Assembly: GCF_039134705.1 (NCBI RefSeq)
Contig: NZ_CP146256.1
Span: 2,418,001 to 2,482,000, forward strand
DNA length: 64,000 nt
Direction of reading: 5' to 3'
DNA from: Kineothrix sp. IPX-CK
GTDB taxonomy: Bacteria > Bacillota > Clostridia > Lachnospirales > Lachnospiraceae
Within the stretch, counting starts at the first letter, position 1; every line of letters starts with the position of its first letter. The notes below the pieces were generated by a model, which saw only the letters and a list, made by a program, of their open reading frames with translations, made no database searches and was not told the origin of the DNA. Positions 8,058 to 16,763 of this stretch are shown here, piece by piece. Made by a program: the position numbers and the translations under genes.

Positions 8058-8090
8058 TATAATATTGTCTGCATTGAATTATAATATTGT
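8058..8090. promoter_or_regulatory. Direct repeat upstream of the ABC operon
   Basis: TATAATATTGT occurs at 8058-8068 and 8080-8090 with an 11-bp spacer, so the copies are 22 bp apart on one face of the helix. It lies 68-100 bases before the first ABC gene and resembles the tandem sites used by response regulators. The surrounding 215-bp intergenic region is very AT-rich, which raises the chance of coincidence. Confidence 0.45.
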
Positions 8091-8204
8091 TTATATATAA
8101 AATTATAACCATATATGTTGTACATTTCGATTAAATTCAATCTAATATTTTTTACATTATTATATGTTTTTCTCTAATTCCAATCACCAATAGACTCTCC
8201 GCTC

Positions 8205-10112
8205 CTATTCCTGTATCCACTCCAATAATTCTTTTTTTATTTGTTCTAAGATGGATTGACCTATTCTCTCGTCACCGGCTTCTCCAATCAAGGTGCAATT
8301 TAATGTGCATAGGTTTCGAAATGTACTGATAGAAAGCTGAAAGTCAGGGGAAAGCCGATAAGTGCCCGTCAAATAACATTTTTTAATATAGCAGTCTCGA
8401 AAATATAGCTTTTCATGGTCGATTATTCCTATATTGGTATAAGAAACAGGAAACAAATGATAGCTCTTTTTAATTGCTTTCTTTAATATAAAACGCGGTG
8501 TTTTATGAAATGCAAAGTTAAGCAGCCGAATACTTTCAAAGCAGCGGCAACGTTCTTTTTGGAGAGCCATTTCGATGCAAGTCTGTGATAAGGTTTCGCT
8601 GAACGTAATCTGTTCATTTATTTCCAGAATGATTCTCTTATATATCCCGGTCATATTTGCTACGGTCAGATTATCCTGATGCGGCTGAAATCTACGTAAA
8701 TCAGCCGGACACGATAAAATCACCTTATCTGTGTTTTGTAAACGGGCTATGACACGGGCATATGCTGTTATAAAAACATGGTTGAGTGTTGCGCCGCTTT
8801 TCTTTGCTTTTACATGAATGGTATTCAGATCATCCGAATCAATTGTACTATTCAAACAGAATGACTGCGTACCATTGTTAAAAGCCCGCAAGGGAACTGC
8901 ATTAATCCGCATGCCATATTTTGTTTGCTCTGTTGGCGATCCAACACGAATATTTTTTAAAAAAAGAGAAATATCCCTTGTGTTATGTAATCTTTTATCC
9001 GAAGGGATGTCATTGTAAAGTGACGCTAGCAAATAGAGATATTGTAAAAAACCTACCCCATCAGTCAGAATATGGCTCATTGCGATAACGATATTACTTT
9101 GCTTTTCTTCCTTAGAAAAGACGATTTGTAGCTGGGCATTTTTACTTAAATCCCACCAAAAATCTTCTTCTAATCCGAAACGGTCAAGAATAAGTACATT
9201 TTCAACAGTTAAATCCCGATTAACAAAGACAGCTCTCTTAAAGTCATACGTATAAAGAATCTCAGGGACATATTGACTGGATAGATTAACCGCATCTTTC
9301 AATTTTTCAATGTCGAGATTTCCTTGAATCGCCATTCGGCAATACATCAACGGATACACTTTGTCGCTATGAACTGCTTCAACATAATCCAAACTTTCAC
9401 ATTTTGTCTTATTGCTATGTCCCCCGTTTATTTTCCTGCGGCAAAAATCTATTACTTTGTCCTTGAAGCCGATTCCCGCAATACCTATAAGCCCTGTAAT
9501 AACGAAAACACTCAAAGACAATTTCCAATCGCCCTGACGTATTGTAGAACCAATCATGGTTGAGGATAAAACAGACGGAATACGTGCAAAAGTTGATATG
9601 CCTATAAATTTCCCTGCGCTCATTTCGGTTACTCCTACGATATATGTGAGCATATCTTTTGGTGTGCCCGGGATAAGAAACAGAATAAACGTCACAATTT
9701 CACTTTTATGGCCATCTTGAAGCCATTTCCAGCTCAACACTTTTTCTTCGCCGAACAAGTGATACAGCAGCTTCTTACCGAACCGCTTCGATAATGAAAA
9801 AATGAAAGCGGAAGCAAAAACACAACCGGCAAGGCAAATCAATAGACCGGGAACAGTACCATACAAAGCGCCAGCCATGACTTCCACAGGCTCACCGGGA
9901 ATAAAAGCGATTATGACTTGAACTATCTGTACTGCCAGAATCAGCAGGATACCTGCACCGCCTATCTCGTTTATCCAGTTTTGTATCTCTGCCTGATATT
10001 CAGGTTCTGATAATCGCTGAAAGTAAGGCAGCAAGATGATTGTCACCCCAATGACAAGGCCGATAAATAAAATACAGCAGGCAACCACATGTCTACGAGC
10101 CTTTTTATCCAT
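8205..10112 (-). CDS. TVP38/TMEM64 (VTT) membrane domain fused to a condensation-type acyltransferase domain
   Basis: 635 residues. About 1-225 is a polytopic VTT/DedA-like domain (IPGEPVEVMAGALYG and FLIPGTPKDMLTYIVG are the family's loop motifs). About 245-635 resembles the condensation/PapA/alcohol-acetyltransferase superfamily: SHILTDGVGF matches HHxxxDG with the first His replaced by Ser, while the catalytic-type His, Asp and Gly remain. The domains belong to separate families, so this is a fusion; no stop or frameshift lies between them. It could acylate a lipid or membrane alcohol after flipping or binding it, which is inference. It is the last gene behind tetR and the DUF4097 lipoprotein. 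Confidence 0.8.
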   Translation of the reverse strand: MDKKARRHVVACCILFIGLVIGVTIILLPYFQRLSEPEYQAEIQNWINEIGGAGILLILAVQIVQVIIAFIPGEPVEVMAGALYGTVPGLLICLAGCVFASAFIFSLSKRFGKKLLYHLFGEEKVLSWKWLQDGHKSEIVTFILFLIPGTPKDMLTYIVGVTEMSAGKFIGISTFARIPSVLSSTMIGSTIRQGDWKLSLSVFVITGLIGIAGIGFKDKVIDFCRRKINGGHSNKTKCESLDYVEAVHSDKVYPLMYCRMAIQGNLDIEKLKDAVNLSSQYVPEILYTYDFKRAVFVNRDLTVENVLILDRFGLEEDFWWDLSKNAQLQIVFSKEEKQSNIVIAMSHILTDGVGFLQYLYLLASLYNDIPSDKRLHNTRDISLFLKNIRVGSPTEQTKYGMRINAVPLRAFNNGTQSFCLNSTIDSDDLNTIHVKAKKSGATLNHVFITAYARVIARLQNTDKVILSCPADLRRFQPHQDNLTVANMTGIYKRIILEINEQITFSETLSQTCIEMALQKERCRCFESIRLLNFAFHKTPRFILKKAIKKSYHLFPVSYTNIGIIDHEKLYFRDCYIKKCYLTGTYRLSPDFQLSISTFRNLCTLNCTLIGEAGDERIGQSILEQIKKELLEWIQE

Positions 10113-10148
10113 AAGCCTACTCTCCTCTCCCCGAATTTGTTTCTCATT

Positions 10149-11063
10149 TCATTGCGTTACTTCTATATCCCCGTTGTTTGTTTCTACCTTAACGGTTATG
10201 GTCGGATTACTGCCAACGCTCCCGCTTGTTGTATGCCCATTGACGGTAACGTCTTGTTGAAAGTTCGTAGATACTGAACCGTTTTTGGTCGTGGCTTGAA
10301 ATTCGAACTCCAAATTTTTCGGTAACGTTAAAGTAATATTATCATTTTTATTGAAGAAAGAAAGATCGCCATTTACTTCGGTATACACGACATTCAGGTC
10401 GCCGGAATTGTTGGCTTTATAGTTACCGGAACCAATCGCGGACTTTATATCTGCACTTCCGCTTGTAGAGGTATATATTACATTTCCGTTTAATTTTGTA
10501 CAGATCACGCTGCCGCTTGTTGTTTCCAGACTGATTTGATTTGCCTCAATGTTTCCTAAATATAAAGTCCCGCTGGTAGAAGATAAATGGATATTAGAAG
10601 CAACCGCATTATCCAATCTGATATTCCCGGACGAATTATCAACACGGAGCATAGATAAATCCAAATTCATGCCGGAAAAATCAATATCCCCGTTCGTGGA
10701 AGTAACCGTAAGATTTTCACGGTATGATTCCGGCAAATAAACTTCAATATATCGGGAAAATCCGTCCTTAAAAAATGGTTTGCCCCCTTCGCTTATATAA
10801 ATACTTTCATTACCCTCCGTTACCTTGGCATAATAGCTGCTTTTGTTTTCCGTCATGTATTCTTTGATTACCAGAGCGTCACTGTCACTTTCAAAGATAG
10901 TAATTTTTTCTTCATCGTAGGAAAGCGTCAGAGACGATATTCCTTTAAGAGAAAATCGAAGTTCATTCGTCATTTGAGCGGACTTAGAATTGGAACAGCC
11001 GGCAAATACGAATAAATTTAGAATAAGAAACATGCCTAATGTAATTGCTTTTTTCATCTTCAC
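10149..11063 (-). CDS. DUF4097 beta-repeat lipoprotein
   Basis: 304 residues with a lipoprotein signal: positive MKMKK start, hydrophobic core, then FAGCSN with the lipobox Cys near residue 22. The mature part is a run of short beta repeats with SGNIRLDNAVASN, TSGTLYLGNIEANQ and TSGSADIKSAIGSGN, the repeating xSGxixl pattern of DUF4097. Such proteins are predicted right-handed beta-helix-like adhesin or scaffold domains outside the membrane. It lies 75 bases below tetR, with a TetR-like palindrome in that gap, and 36 bases before the VTT fusion gene. Confidence 0.85.
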   Translation of the reverse strand: MKMKKAITLGMFLILNLFVFAGCSNSKSAQMTNELRFSLKGISSLTLSYDEEKITIFESDSDALVIKEYMTENKSSYYAKVTEGNESIYISEGGKPFFKDGFSRYIEVYLPESYRENLTVTSTNGDIDFSGMNLDLSMLRVDNSSGNIRLDNAVASNIHLSSTSGTLYLGNIEANQISLETTSGSVICTKLNGNVIYTSTSGSADIKSAIGSGNYKANNSGDLNVVYTEVNGDLSFFNKNDNITLTLPKNLEFEFQATTKNGSVSTNFQQDVTVNGHTTSGSVGSNPTITVKVETNNGDIEVTQ

Positions 11064-11081
11064 TTACCTCACTTTAAATAA

Positions 11082-11098
11082 ATGAATTGTTCATTCAT
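11082..11098. promoter_or_regulatory. TetR-type palindrome before the DUF4097 gene
   Basis: ATGAAT-TGTTC-ATTCAT is a perfect 6-5-6 inverted repeat in the gap between tetR and the lipoprotein gene. It contains GTTCATT, shared with the operator before tetR, so it may be a second binding site of the same regulator. Confidence 0.55.
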
Positions 11099-11138
11099 AT
11101 TCTCTGCAAAAATTAGGAGGCTTACATGCCCCGCTAAT

Positions 11139-11801
11139 TTATCTTTTGTATGCAGACAGGATATTGTCCATGCAGATTTTTTTTGCCAATTCCAAAGGAA
11201 TATCTGAAGTTTCAAAAGATGTATACCGTCTATCCATCGCCCACCAAGTAAGAATTTCAATAATAAGGGTCGTGGTTAATTTCAAATGATCAAGGGTACG
11301 TACTGTTCCATTGTTAACGAAAATTGTTAAGTACCTTGACATTGTATCGAGAAATTTCCTGCGGTATGTCTTATAATGTTCAGCCAGAAACGGGAATTCA
11401 AATTGATTCTTTTCAATAAATAAACAGCCGACCGCATACCGGGCAAGAATATCAAATGCGTCTGAAATCAAATCTTCAAAGCGATAACCTGGAGCGTCGT
11501 CTTCAAGGTGTTTTGCAAAGTCATTTTGTGACCGTTCAAACAAAGATGCAATTTCATTTTCCACATCTGAAAACAAATTATCTGTAATAGGTCTTTCAAA
11601 ATCTTTATTTATGAAGTCCGGATCAATCGTGCATTTCAAAACAAAGTGCATGATCTCCTTTTTTCCTGCAAAATCATGATAAATGGTTCCGACAGAAACA
11701 CCTATCGCACCTGCTATGTGACTAATCTGCGTTCCGGCATAACCTTGACGTAAAAATAATAGCGTTGCGGCCTCCAGAATTGATTGAATTCTTGTGTCCA
11801 T
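11139..11801 (-). CDS. TetR/AcrR-family transcriptional regulator
   Basis: 220 residues. The N-terminal helix-turn-helix spans about 5-50, with ILEAATLLFLRQGYAGTQIS then IGVSVGTIYHDFAGKKEIM, the standard TetR DNA-binding signature. The remaining helices form the ligand-binding dimer domain, which I cannot assign to a ligand class. A 15-bp perfect palindrome covers the start of transcription. It leads the set tetR, DUF4097 lipoprotein, VTT fusion and probably controls all three. Confidence 0.9.
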   Translation of the reverse strand: MDTRIQSILEAATLLFLRQGYAGTQISHIAGAIGVSVGTIYHDFAGKKEIMHFVLKCTIDPDFINKDFERPITDNLFSDVENEIASLFERSQNDFAKHLEDDAPGYRFEDLISDAFDILARYAVGCLFIEKNQFEFPFLAEHYKTYRRKFLDTMSRYLTIFVNNGTVRTLDHLKLTTTLIIEILTWWAMDRRYTSFETSDIPLELAKKICMDNILSAYKR

Positions 11802-11819
11802 TGCTTCCCATCCTTTTGT

Positions 11820-11834
11820 TGAACGAATCGTTCA
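11820..11834. promoter_or_regulatory. TetR operator (perfect 15-bp palindrome)
   Basis: TGAACGA-A-TCGTTCA is a perfect palindrome located immediately downstream of the tetR -10 box, over the predicted transcription start, the expected position for an autorepressing TetR protein. Confidence 0.75.
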
Positions 11835-11839
11835 TTTTT

Positions 11840-11868
11840 ATGGTATACTACAATTGTACGATTGTCAA
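11840..11868 (-). promoter_or_regulatory. Sigma-A promoter of tetR
   Basis: Minus strand TTGACA (11868-11863), 17-bp spacer, TACCAT (11845-11840). The operator palindrome follows it directly. Confidence 0.65.
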
Positions 11869-11906
11869 CAAAAATAAATGTGAACTAGATTTTATATATC
11901 TATTTA

Positions 11907-12536
11907 TTATAATGACGGGAATTTAATTTGTATGTACTCTTTTATAACACGAACACAATTTTCTATTCCTACCCGTTCGCTATTCAATGTCAGATCATAA
12001 TTGACCGGATTAGTCCAATAATTCCCTCCGGTATAATGCGAATAATAATCTGCCCGGTACTTATCTGTTTTTTCTATGGAAGCATGGGCCGTTTCTTCAC
12101 TAACATTCATCTTTTCCATGATTCTCTTTACGCAAAAGGAACGCGGTGCCTCAATGTACACACTGATTACATTGTCATAATCCTTTAAAACCCAATCTGC
12201 GCATTTTCCTACAATGACACAGGACTCCGATTGAACAAGATTCTCTATTATTTCTTTTTGAAACTCGAATAACCGTTCATCCGATACAAAGTCAACCGCA
12301 GCCGGATTAGGATTCCCTGTTTTCGGCAGACCTTTTAATAGACCGGAAAACTTCTTGCCTCGCATTTTTTCATTTACTTCCGAAAACAATTGCTCATCCA
12401 ATCCGCTGAGCTGCGATGCAAGTGTAAGAATTCTATTCTCATAACAATGAATTCCCAGTTCTTTTGCAATTTTAGAAGCAACTTCTTTTCCGCCGCTTCC
12501 AAATCCTCTCGCTACAGTAATTGCATAAGTCTCCAT
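11907..12536 (-). CDS. Cytidylate-kinase-like family protein (paralogue 1)
   Basis: 209 residues beginning METYAITVARGFGSGGKEVA, the opening of the cytidylate-kinase-like family (AAA_33/CK2-like P-loop fold), with GFGSGGKE in place of a textbook Walker A. Later IVGKCADWVLKDYDNVISVY and the basic lid region (RIMEKMNVSEETA, then KTDKYRADYYSHYTGGNYW) also match the family. It is not the housekeeping cmk; substrate and role are unknown. It follows the polar amino-acid ABC genes with a 60-base gap. A second copy is at 27114-27746. Confidence 0.85.
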   Translation of the reverse strand: METYAITVARGFGSGGKEVASKIAKELGIHCYENRILTLASQLSGLDEQLFSEVNEKMRGKKFSGLLKGLPKTGNPNPAAVDFVSDERLFEFQKEIIENLVQSESCVIVGKCADWVLKDYDNVISVYIEAPRSFCVKRIMEKMNVSEETAHASIEKTDKYRADYYSHYTGGNYWTNPVNYDLTLNSERVGIENCVRVIKEYIQIKFPSL

Positions 12537-12596
12537 ATATGTAACACTTCCTTTCGTTTACAAATCTAATTTCACTTATCATCTGACAGATACATC

Positions 12597-13349
12597 TTAT
12601 GAATTCTTACCATCTCCGATGTATCTGCTTAAAAACTCTCTCATTCTTGGATTCTTAGGATTCTCAAATAGATTCTCAGGTATATCATCTTCTACAATAT
12701 ACCCTTCATCCATAAATATTGTTCTGGTCGATACGTCCTTTGCAAACGACATTTCATGAGTGACGATTACCATGGTCAATCCTTCACTTGCGAGTTTTTT
12801 CATTACCTGAAGTACTTCGCCAACCATTTCCGGATCAAGTGCAGAAGTCGGTTCATCAAAAAGCAGAACCTGCGGCTGCATAGTAAGCGCTCTCGCGATA
12901 GCCACTCTTTGTTTTTGTCCGCCGGATAACTGGGCTGGTTTCGCATTTATATAAGGTGCCATTCCTACTTGTTTCAAGTGTTTTATAGCGCGCTCCTTTG
13001 ATTCTTTTGGGTTAAGCTTTAGTACTTTTCTGGTTCCAACCATACAATTTTGCAATACTGTCATATTGTTAAATAAGTTAAACGATTGAAATACCATGCC
13101 AACATTAGCTCTGAACTTATTTAATTCCTTTTCTCCGCGGCCAACCGACTCTCCCTGAAAATGGATTGTACCGGAAGTTAATGATTCCAATCCGTTAATG
13201 CACCTCAATAAAGTCGATTTCCCGGAACCGGACGAACCGATCACACAAACCACTTCGCCTTTGGAGATTGAAAAATGCAGATCTTTTAATACCTCATGGT
13301 TACCAAATGACTTTACCAAATGCTCAACATTAATAATTGGCTCCTTCAT
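12597..13349 (-). CDS. Polar amino-acid ABC transporter ATPase
   Basis: 250 residues of GlnQ/HisP type: Walker [10 protein letters not shown] near 38-46, signature [14 protein letters not shown] near 141, Walker [15 protein letters not shown], and the switch His in VIVTHEM. It starts ten bases after the permease stop, in the order binding protein, permease, ATPase. Energises import of an amino acid or related amine at the inner face of the membrane. Substrate not determined by sequence. Confidence 0.92.
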   Translation of the reverse strand: MKEPIINVEHLVKSFGNHEVLKDLHFSISKGEVVCVIGSSGSGKSTLLRCINGLESLTSGTIHFQGESVGRGEKELNKFRANVGMVFQSFNLFNNMTVLQNCMVGTRKVLKLNPKESKERAIKHLKQVGMAPYINAKPAQLSGGQKQRVAIARALTMQPQVLLFDEPTSALDPEMVGEVLQVMKKLASEGLTMVIVTHEMSFAKDVSTRTIFMDEGYIVEDDIPENLFENPKNPRMREFLSRYIGDGKNS

Positions 13350-13359
13350 ACTAACCCTC

Positions 13360-14103
13360 CTATTCTGCTTCCATGTATTCTACTGCCAGTTCATAATTCT
13401 TCTTTCCATCCAGTTTCTTTTCCAAAACAGAAAAAACTCTGGTAAATAATGTACAGAGTACAAAATAGATAAGGCCACAAATAATATAAGCTTCAAAGTA
13501 TCTGTAATAAGTACCGGCTGCTGTCTTTGTAACAAAATACAATTCTGCCACATTAATAACGTTTAAAACAGATGTCATTTTTAGATTCGTAAGATACATA
13601 TTAACCATTTCCGGTATTATATTACGAAATGCCTGCGGCAATATTACGGAATACATAGTGGCAACATGACTCATTCCTAAAGCCTTTGCCCCCTCCTGCT
13701 GTCCATAATCAATAGAAATGATCCCGCCTCTTACGGTTTCAGACATATAAGCTCCTGTATTTAACATGGTTACCAGTACCGCTGCCCAAAATGACGATAA
13801 CCCCGGACCGAAGGATTTAAGTCCATAGAATATTACCATGCCCTGAACCATCATTGGTGTACTTCTGAATATTTCAACATAAATACGACTTAGTAATAAC
13901 AATAATCGAAATACTGTTTTTTTGAATACATTATCATTTTTTACAATAGGTGCGGACTGAAGTATTCCAATCAAAAATCCTAATAAGAATCCTAATATGG
14001 TTCCCAGTATAGCAACTTCTAACGTAACAATGGTTCCTTTTAAAAAAAACGGCCAATATTCGTTCCATATATATATCACCCATCCAGCAAAACCTTTATC
14101 CAT
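13360..14103 (-). CDS. Polar amino-acid ABC transporter permease
   Basis: 247 residues, about five transmembrane helices, with the EAA coupling loop [20 protein letters not shown] of HisM/GlnP permeases. It lies between the binding-protein and ATPase genes and probably forms a homodimeric channel. A strong stem-loop sits in the gap after the binding-protein gene and before this one. Confidence 0.92.
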   Translation of the reverse strand: MDKGFAGWVIYIWNEYWPFFLKGTIVTLEVAILGTILGFLLGFLIGILQSAPIVKNDNVFKKTVFRLLLLLSRIYVEIFRSTPMMVQGMVIFYGLKSFGPGLSSFWAAVLVTMLNTGAYMSETVRGGIISIDYGQQEGAKALGMSHVATMYSVILPQAFRNIIPEMVNMYLTNLKMTSVLNVINVAELYFVTKTAAGTYYRYFEAYIICGLIYFVLCTLFTRVFSVLEKKLDGKKNYELAVEYMEAE

Positions 14104-14137
14104 ACCATAGACCTCCTATATCCTTTTCACAGGCCAA

Positions 14138-14158
14138 GGGTCTGCAATATGCAGACCC
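14138..14158. promoter_or_regulatory. Intercistronic stem-loop between binding-protein and permease genes
   Basis: GGGTCTGC-AATAT-GCAGACCC is a perfect 8-bp stem with a 5-base loop. No U-run follows in the direction of transcription, so it is more likely a 3'-end stabiliser or partial attenuator that keeps binding-protein mRNA more abundant than the membrane genes, a known pattern in ABC operons. Confidence 0.65.
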
Positions 14159-14192
14159 CTTTAGTCCTCACCTGAATTCCGTTATTCAATTT

Positions 14193-15149
14193 TTAGTTAC
14201 TTAAAGGCTGTACCATAATTCCCAGGTCCATATATTCATCCATATCAGCCTGATCCCATCCGATGGCATCCATTGCGGTTTCGATGGCATCCTTTAATAC
14301 GGTATTTCCTTCGTCTACGGCTACCGAAACAGCCTCAGACATACCTTCCGGTGTAGTAAAGTCATTATCATCCGCCAGCTTAATGACCTTAACAGCGGTA
14401 TTACTTAATGCTGCAGAATAAGCAGTTGGATAATCTAATACAGCACAGTCAGCCGCACCTGTTGCAACCTGCATGATTACTTCGGATGTTGTTTCAGGGA
14501 AGGTTCCTGCTTTCACATTCGGAATCTGGGTCACATAGTCTGCCCATGATGTATTAATCTGCGTAACAGCCGAACAGCCATCAAAATCCGACAAGCCCGT
14601 TGCATTTGCATAAGGTCCGTCTGCCGCTACCACCATAACGTTATCTCTATTGTAATATGCCCTGGTAAAGTCTACTGTTTTATCTCTTTCTTCCGTATAA
14701 ACCATTCCGGCGATAATGCAATCATAATCACCTGACTGCATTCCAAGGACAATACTTGACCATTCAATCTTATGTACCTCTAATGTCCATCCCATTTCAT
14801 CTGCTATTTTTTGTGCAAACATAACATCATAACCAAATCCATAATCACTTGTACCGAATATGGGAACCGCTTCCCAACCGTCTGCATCAACGGCGGCAGT
14901 AGACTGTGTCCAGTTAAACGGTGCATATGCACATTCCATTCCCACTCTTAATACACCGCCTGTTAACTCTGTTGCCGCCGCATAAGGACCATCTGAAGCA
15001 GCCGTTTCCTCCGTGCTTTCCGTTTCTTCGGTTGTCGTCTCCTTCTCCGCTGCTGCTGTCGTTTCTTTAGATGAAGATGCTGCGCATCCACTCATCACAC
15101 TAATACTCATAATTGTTGCAAATAAAATTGCCAAAGTCCTTTTTTTCAT
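14193..15149 (-). CDS. Amino-acid ABC transporter substrate-binding lipoprotein
   Basis: 318 residues from ATG 15149, with AAAGGAG upstream; a longer reading to 15191 lacks a ribosome binding site. A lipoprotein signal ends at MSGCAASS (Cys near 22), followed by a Thr/Glu-rich linker (about 25-50) and an SBP_bac_3 domain (VLRVGMECAYAPFNW, then DYGFGYDVMFAQKIADEMGW, and IIAGMVYTEERDKTVDFTRA). It captures a polar amino acid or amine outside the membrane. Upstream genes encode an aminotransferase and an alcohol dehydrogenase, so an amine that they degrade is a plausible ligand. Confidence 0.92.
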   Translation of the reverse strand: MKKRTLAILFATIMSISVMSGCAASSSKETTAAAEKETTTEETESTEETAASDGPYAAATELTGGVLRVGMECAYAPFNWTQSTAAVDADGWEAVPIFGTSDYGFGYDVMFAQKIADEMGWTLEVHKIEWSSIVLGMQSGDYDCIIAGMVYTEERDKTVDFTRAYYNRDNVMVVAADGPYANATGLSDFDGCSAVTQINTSWADYVTQIPNVKAGTFPETTSEVIMQVATGAADCAVLDYPTAYSAALSNTAVKVIKLADDNDFTTPEGMSEAVSVAVDEGNTVLKDAIETAMDAIGWDQADMDEYMDLGIMVQPLSN

Positions 15150-15222
15150 AATTTTTCTCCTTTCAAAATTAGATGTATCGATATTTTTCAATAACGATCA
15201 GTAAAACTTTTTAATTAAAACA

Positions 15223-15264
15223 GGGAGCCCTGCAGGTAAGAATAATTTCTCCTGCATGACTCCC
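15223..15264 (-). terminator. Rho-independent terminator of the aminotransferase gene
   Basis: The arms GGGAGCCCTGCAGG (15223-15236) and CCTGCATGACTCCC (15251-15264) make a 14-bp stem with one mismatch and one wobble. Minus-strand reading continues TGTTTTAATT; plus-strand reading has a run of T, so it may work both ways. Confidence 0.75.
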
Positions 15265-15288
15265 TTGTCTTTTTTTTATTTCACATTT

Positions 15289-16611
15289 CTATAATTGCTC
15301 ATCCGCAAATGTTAATGCTTCCTCTAATGCACCAAACATTTCTTCCAACTGTACTTCTGTAATGATAAGCGGAGGAGCTATCATGATTGTCGCTCCATGT
15401 CCGAAGGTTGCGAGTCCGAATTTATATAGATTCGCGATCATTTGGGATAAAAACGGCTTTCCGTCCTTGCCCTTTAGCATACTCGTATGCTTCTCCCTAT
15501 CGGTCACAAACTCTATCGCACCAAACAATCCAATATATCTGACATCACCGATCGCCAAGTGTTTTTCTTTTAATTTTTCCATCCCCTGAGCAAATTTTCC
15601 GGCCAATGTCTGAACATTAGTTTTAATATCCAGCCTCTGGTACTCTCTGATGCACGCTATAGCGGCCGCGACTCCAAGCGCATGCGAATTATAGGTCAGT
15701 CCGCTTGGAAGTGCATGCACATCAAAATAGTCTGCAATTTTTTTATTGATTATTACTCCTCCCAAAGGTGCATATCCGCTATTAACTCCTTTTGCAAAAG
15801 TAATGATATCCGGTTCTATTCCCTCTGCCTGACAGGCAAACCACTCACCACATCTTAAAAAACCTGCCATAACTTCGTCACACACCATTACAATCTCATA
15901 TTTATCACAGAGTTTACGAACTCCTTTCAAATACCCCTTCGGGTACAGATAAGTTCCGTTACTTCCGGTAACCGATTCTATAAACAAAGCTGCAATACTG
16001 TCGGAACCTTCCATAATAATCTGATATTCTAACCGACTCAGAAAATGTTTTGTTGCTTCTTCTTCTGTTGAGAACTGAATGTCATAAGTATATAAGTGCG
16101 GAGGTTGGAATTTAATGAATCCTGAAATGGTAGGAAACGGTGAAGAGCGTTCCGCCTCACCTGTTAAATTGGCTGCTCCATAGGTGGAACCGTGATAGGA
16201 TTCATATTTTGAAAACACTTTATCTTTGCCGGTAAAAGCTTTTGCAAGCCGTATCGCATATTCGTTCGCATCGGCACCTCCTAGTGTAAATAAAACTTTT
16301 TCCATATTGGGGGGTGCGATTTCTTCGATTATTATTTTTCCCAGTTCGGCCCTCTTATCATAGGTATGCTTTGGTGCAATATACGGTAAAGCTGCCGCTT
16401 GCTCCTGGATGGCTTTAATAATATTCTCATTGTTAAAGCCAATGTTAACGTTAACTAATTGTGAACTTAAATCCATATATCGGATTCCGTCATAGTCCCA
16501 CATATAGATACCTTCCGCTTTTTCTATTACCAGCGGTTTAAATTTCTCTTGTGCTACCCAGGTGAAAACAGTATATTTTTTAGAATCATTAAATATTTCC
16601 TCTCTATTCAT
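15289..16611 (-). CDS. Class III aminotransferase (taurine/GABA/beta-alanine type)
   Basis: 440 residues from ATG 16611, five bases after AGGAGG. PLP-fold type I, class III: the Asp in FIESVTG...MVCDEVMAGF and the Schiff-base Lys in FAKGVNSGYAPLGG. The opening YTVFTWVAQEKFKPLVIEKA and length suit omega-amino-acid:pyruvate or 2-oxoglutarate aminotransferases, including taurine and GABA enzymes. An iron alcohol dehydrogenase gene upstream could reduce the aldehyde product (sulfoacetaldehyde, succinic or malonic semialdehyde). The exact amine donor is inference. Confidence 0.88.
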   Translation of the reverse strand: MNREEIFNDSKKYTVFTWVAQEKFKPLVIEKAEGIYMWDYDGIRYMDLSSQLVNVNIGFNNENIIKAIQEQAAALPYIAPKHTYDKRAELGKIIIEEIAPPNMEKVLFTLGGADANEYAIRLAKAFTGKDKVFSKYESYHGSTYGAANLTGEAERSSPFPTISGFIKFQPPHLYTYDIQFSTEEEATKHFLSRLEYQIIMEGSDSIAALFIESVTGSNGTYLYPKGYLKGVRKLCDKYEIVMVCDEVMAGFLRCGEWFACQAEGIEPDIITFAKGVNSGYAPLGGVIINKKIADYFDVHALPSGLTYNSHALGVAAAIACIREYQRLDIKTNVQTLAGKFAQGMEKLKEKHLAIGDVRYIGLFGAIEFVTDREKHTSMLKGKDGKPFLSQMIANLYKFGLATFGHGATIMIAPPLIITEVQLEEMFGALEEALTFADEQL

Positions 16612-16763
16612 GGTATCCTCCTGCATTTATGGTAAGCCTTAATAACTATGTCTCTAATGGCTTTTCTTTTTTGGCTGTTATGCCCTGCCTATTTAAGTCA
16701 TATTAGCATTGGTTTTTCTCTGGTTATTGTAAAAAGTAGCCCTAATATATAAAACAAGCCCGG

